Positions 63,584-64,000 of a DNA stretch of 64,000 nucleotides are shown piece after piece; position 1 is the stretch's first letter; each line of letters opens with the position of its first letter. Made by a program: the position numbers and the translations under genes. Source of the stretch: Nicotiana tabacum. Lineage: Eukaryota; Streptophyta; Magnoliopsida; Solanales; Solanaceae. The notes beneath the pieces were generated by a model. It searched no databases, had not been told where the DNA came from, and saw only the letters and a list, made by a program, of their open reading frames with translations. The stretch spans positions 72,231,519 to 72,295,518 of the forward strand of contig NC_134103.1 in NCBI RefSeq assembly GCF_000715075.1. The letters run 5' to 3'.

Positions 63584-64000
63584 CAGCATTTCCAGTAGAA
63601 AAATTGCAGCAGTTTTTGCAGCAGCTAAGTCCCACTTTTGATCCGTTAACCATCCGAAACTCACCCGAGACCCTCGGGACCTCAACCCAATACACCAACA
63701 AGTCATAAAACATCATACGAACTTATTTGAAATCTCAAATCAAATCAAACAATGCTAAAATCACAAATCACACCCCAATTCAAGCTTAATGAAACTCAAG
63801 AATTTTTAACTTCTACATTCGATGTCGAAACATATCAAATCAAGTCCAATTGAACTCAAATTTTGCACATAAGTCATAAATGACATAACAGAGCTGTGAA
63901 AACATTCAGAACTGGATTCCGACCCCGATATCAAAAAGTCAACTCCTCGGTCAAACTTCCAAACTTAAATTCCTATTTTAGCCATTTCAAACTTAATTTC

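Larger units (their letters stand above)
61330..64000 (-). repeat. Chromovirus LTR (minus), runs off the window
   Basis: The plus-strand start TGTCACGACC is the inverse of the GTCGTGACA LTR end. The other end would lie some 300 bp beyond the window, by comparison with 35095-35400. No primer site lies outside 61330, so this is a 3' LTR or a solo LTR. It shares the order of blocks with the 35095 LTR (GGGACTTC..., GACGAACTTGAGCT, GGTTAACGGATCA) but is a different subfamily: the palindrome array is replaced by an 18-bp array (63292-63583) and the CACGTG repeats by GCATGCG repeats near 62150-62200. Confidence 0.8.

Noticed and set aside
63198..63716. Open frames on both strands through the 18-bp array
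   Set aside because: An 18-bp period keeps every frame open; no known domain and no start context.
1..64000. tRNA, rRNA or snRNA genes
   Set aside because: No cloverleaf-type or rRNA sequence recognised; the tRNA-like stretches are primer-binding sites only.

Overview
This window looks like plant nuclear heterochromatin from a dicot, most likely Solanaceae and Nicotiana-like. That assignment is inference, from the retrotransposon families and repeat motifs. I see no convincing host protein gene, rRNA or tRNA. Almost all of it is transposable elements nested in one another: Ty3/gypsy (Tat, Athila and chromovirus/Tekay lineages), Ty1/copia, a non-autonomous LTR element and a hAT DNA transposon. 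Nearly every coding region is broken.

Layout. (1) 1-5320: a minus-strand non-autonomous LTR element. Its 3' LTR is cut by the window edge and its 5' LTR is complete (3920-5320). It carries one coiled-coil ORF with a single stop. About four LTR differences in 833 bp make it the youngest insertion here. (2) 5321-8240 and 20951 to about 27455: a plus-strand Tat-lineage element (gag, protease, RT, RNase H, second archaeal-type RNase H, integrase) with a spliced antisense gene near its 3' end. Element 1 sits in its gag. (3) 8241-20950: a plus-strand Athila-type element (Athila-1) inserted between the RT and RNase H of the Tat element; its 3' LTR is truncated. (4) About 27455-29216, 32558-35094 and 46166-46364: copia-1 (plus). 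It is split by a truncated minus-strand copia-2 (29215-32557) and by a complete chromovirus (35095-46160) whose 5-bp target duplication ATAAT I can read on both sides. (5) 46366-47025: a Tat-type LTR. (6) 47026-48295 and 60839-61329: AT-rich DNA without recognisable genes. It received a hAT element (48304-60830) with terminal inverted repeats and an 8-bp duplication ATTATTGG. The hAT transposase is split by a chromovirus LTR fragment (49764-50347) and a minus-strand Athila-2 (50348-59715), and its middle is missing. (7) 61330-64000: a minus-strand chromovirus LTR running off the window.

What stands out. Several families carry their own short CpG-rich palindromes in clusters in the LTR, in three of them close upstream of the putative TATA box. 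In both Athila elements the same palindrome family recurs in the spacer between pol and the extra 3' ORF. In Athila-1 that spacer cluster is followed by a TATA box about 145 bp before the ORF start, resembling a second LTR-type promoter inside the element. A separate post-pol motif (CGTCGTGCCGCGACGTTAA followed by a GGAGGCAAC block) is shared by element 1 and both Athila elements, tying the non-autonomous element to an Athila/Tat-type helper. The chromovirus LTRs keep the same flanking sequence but hold unrelated repeat arrays at the same place.
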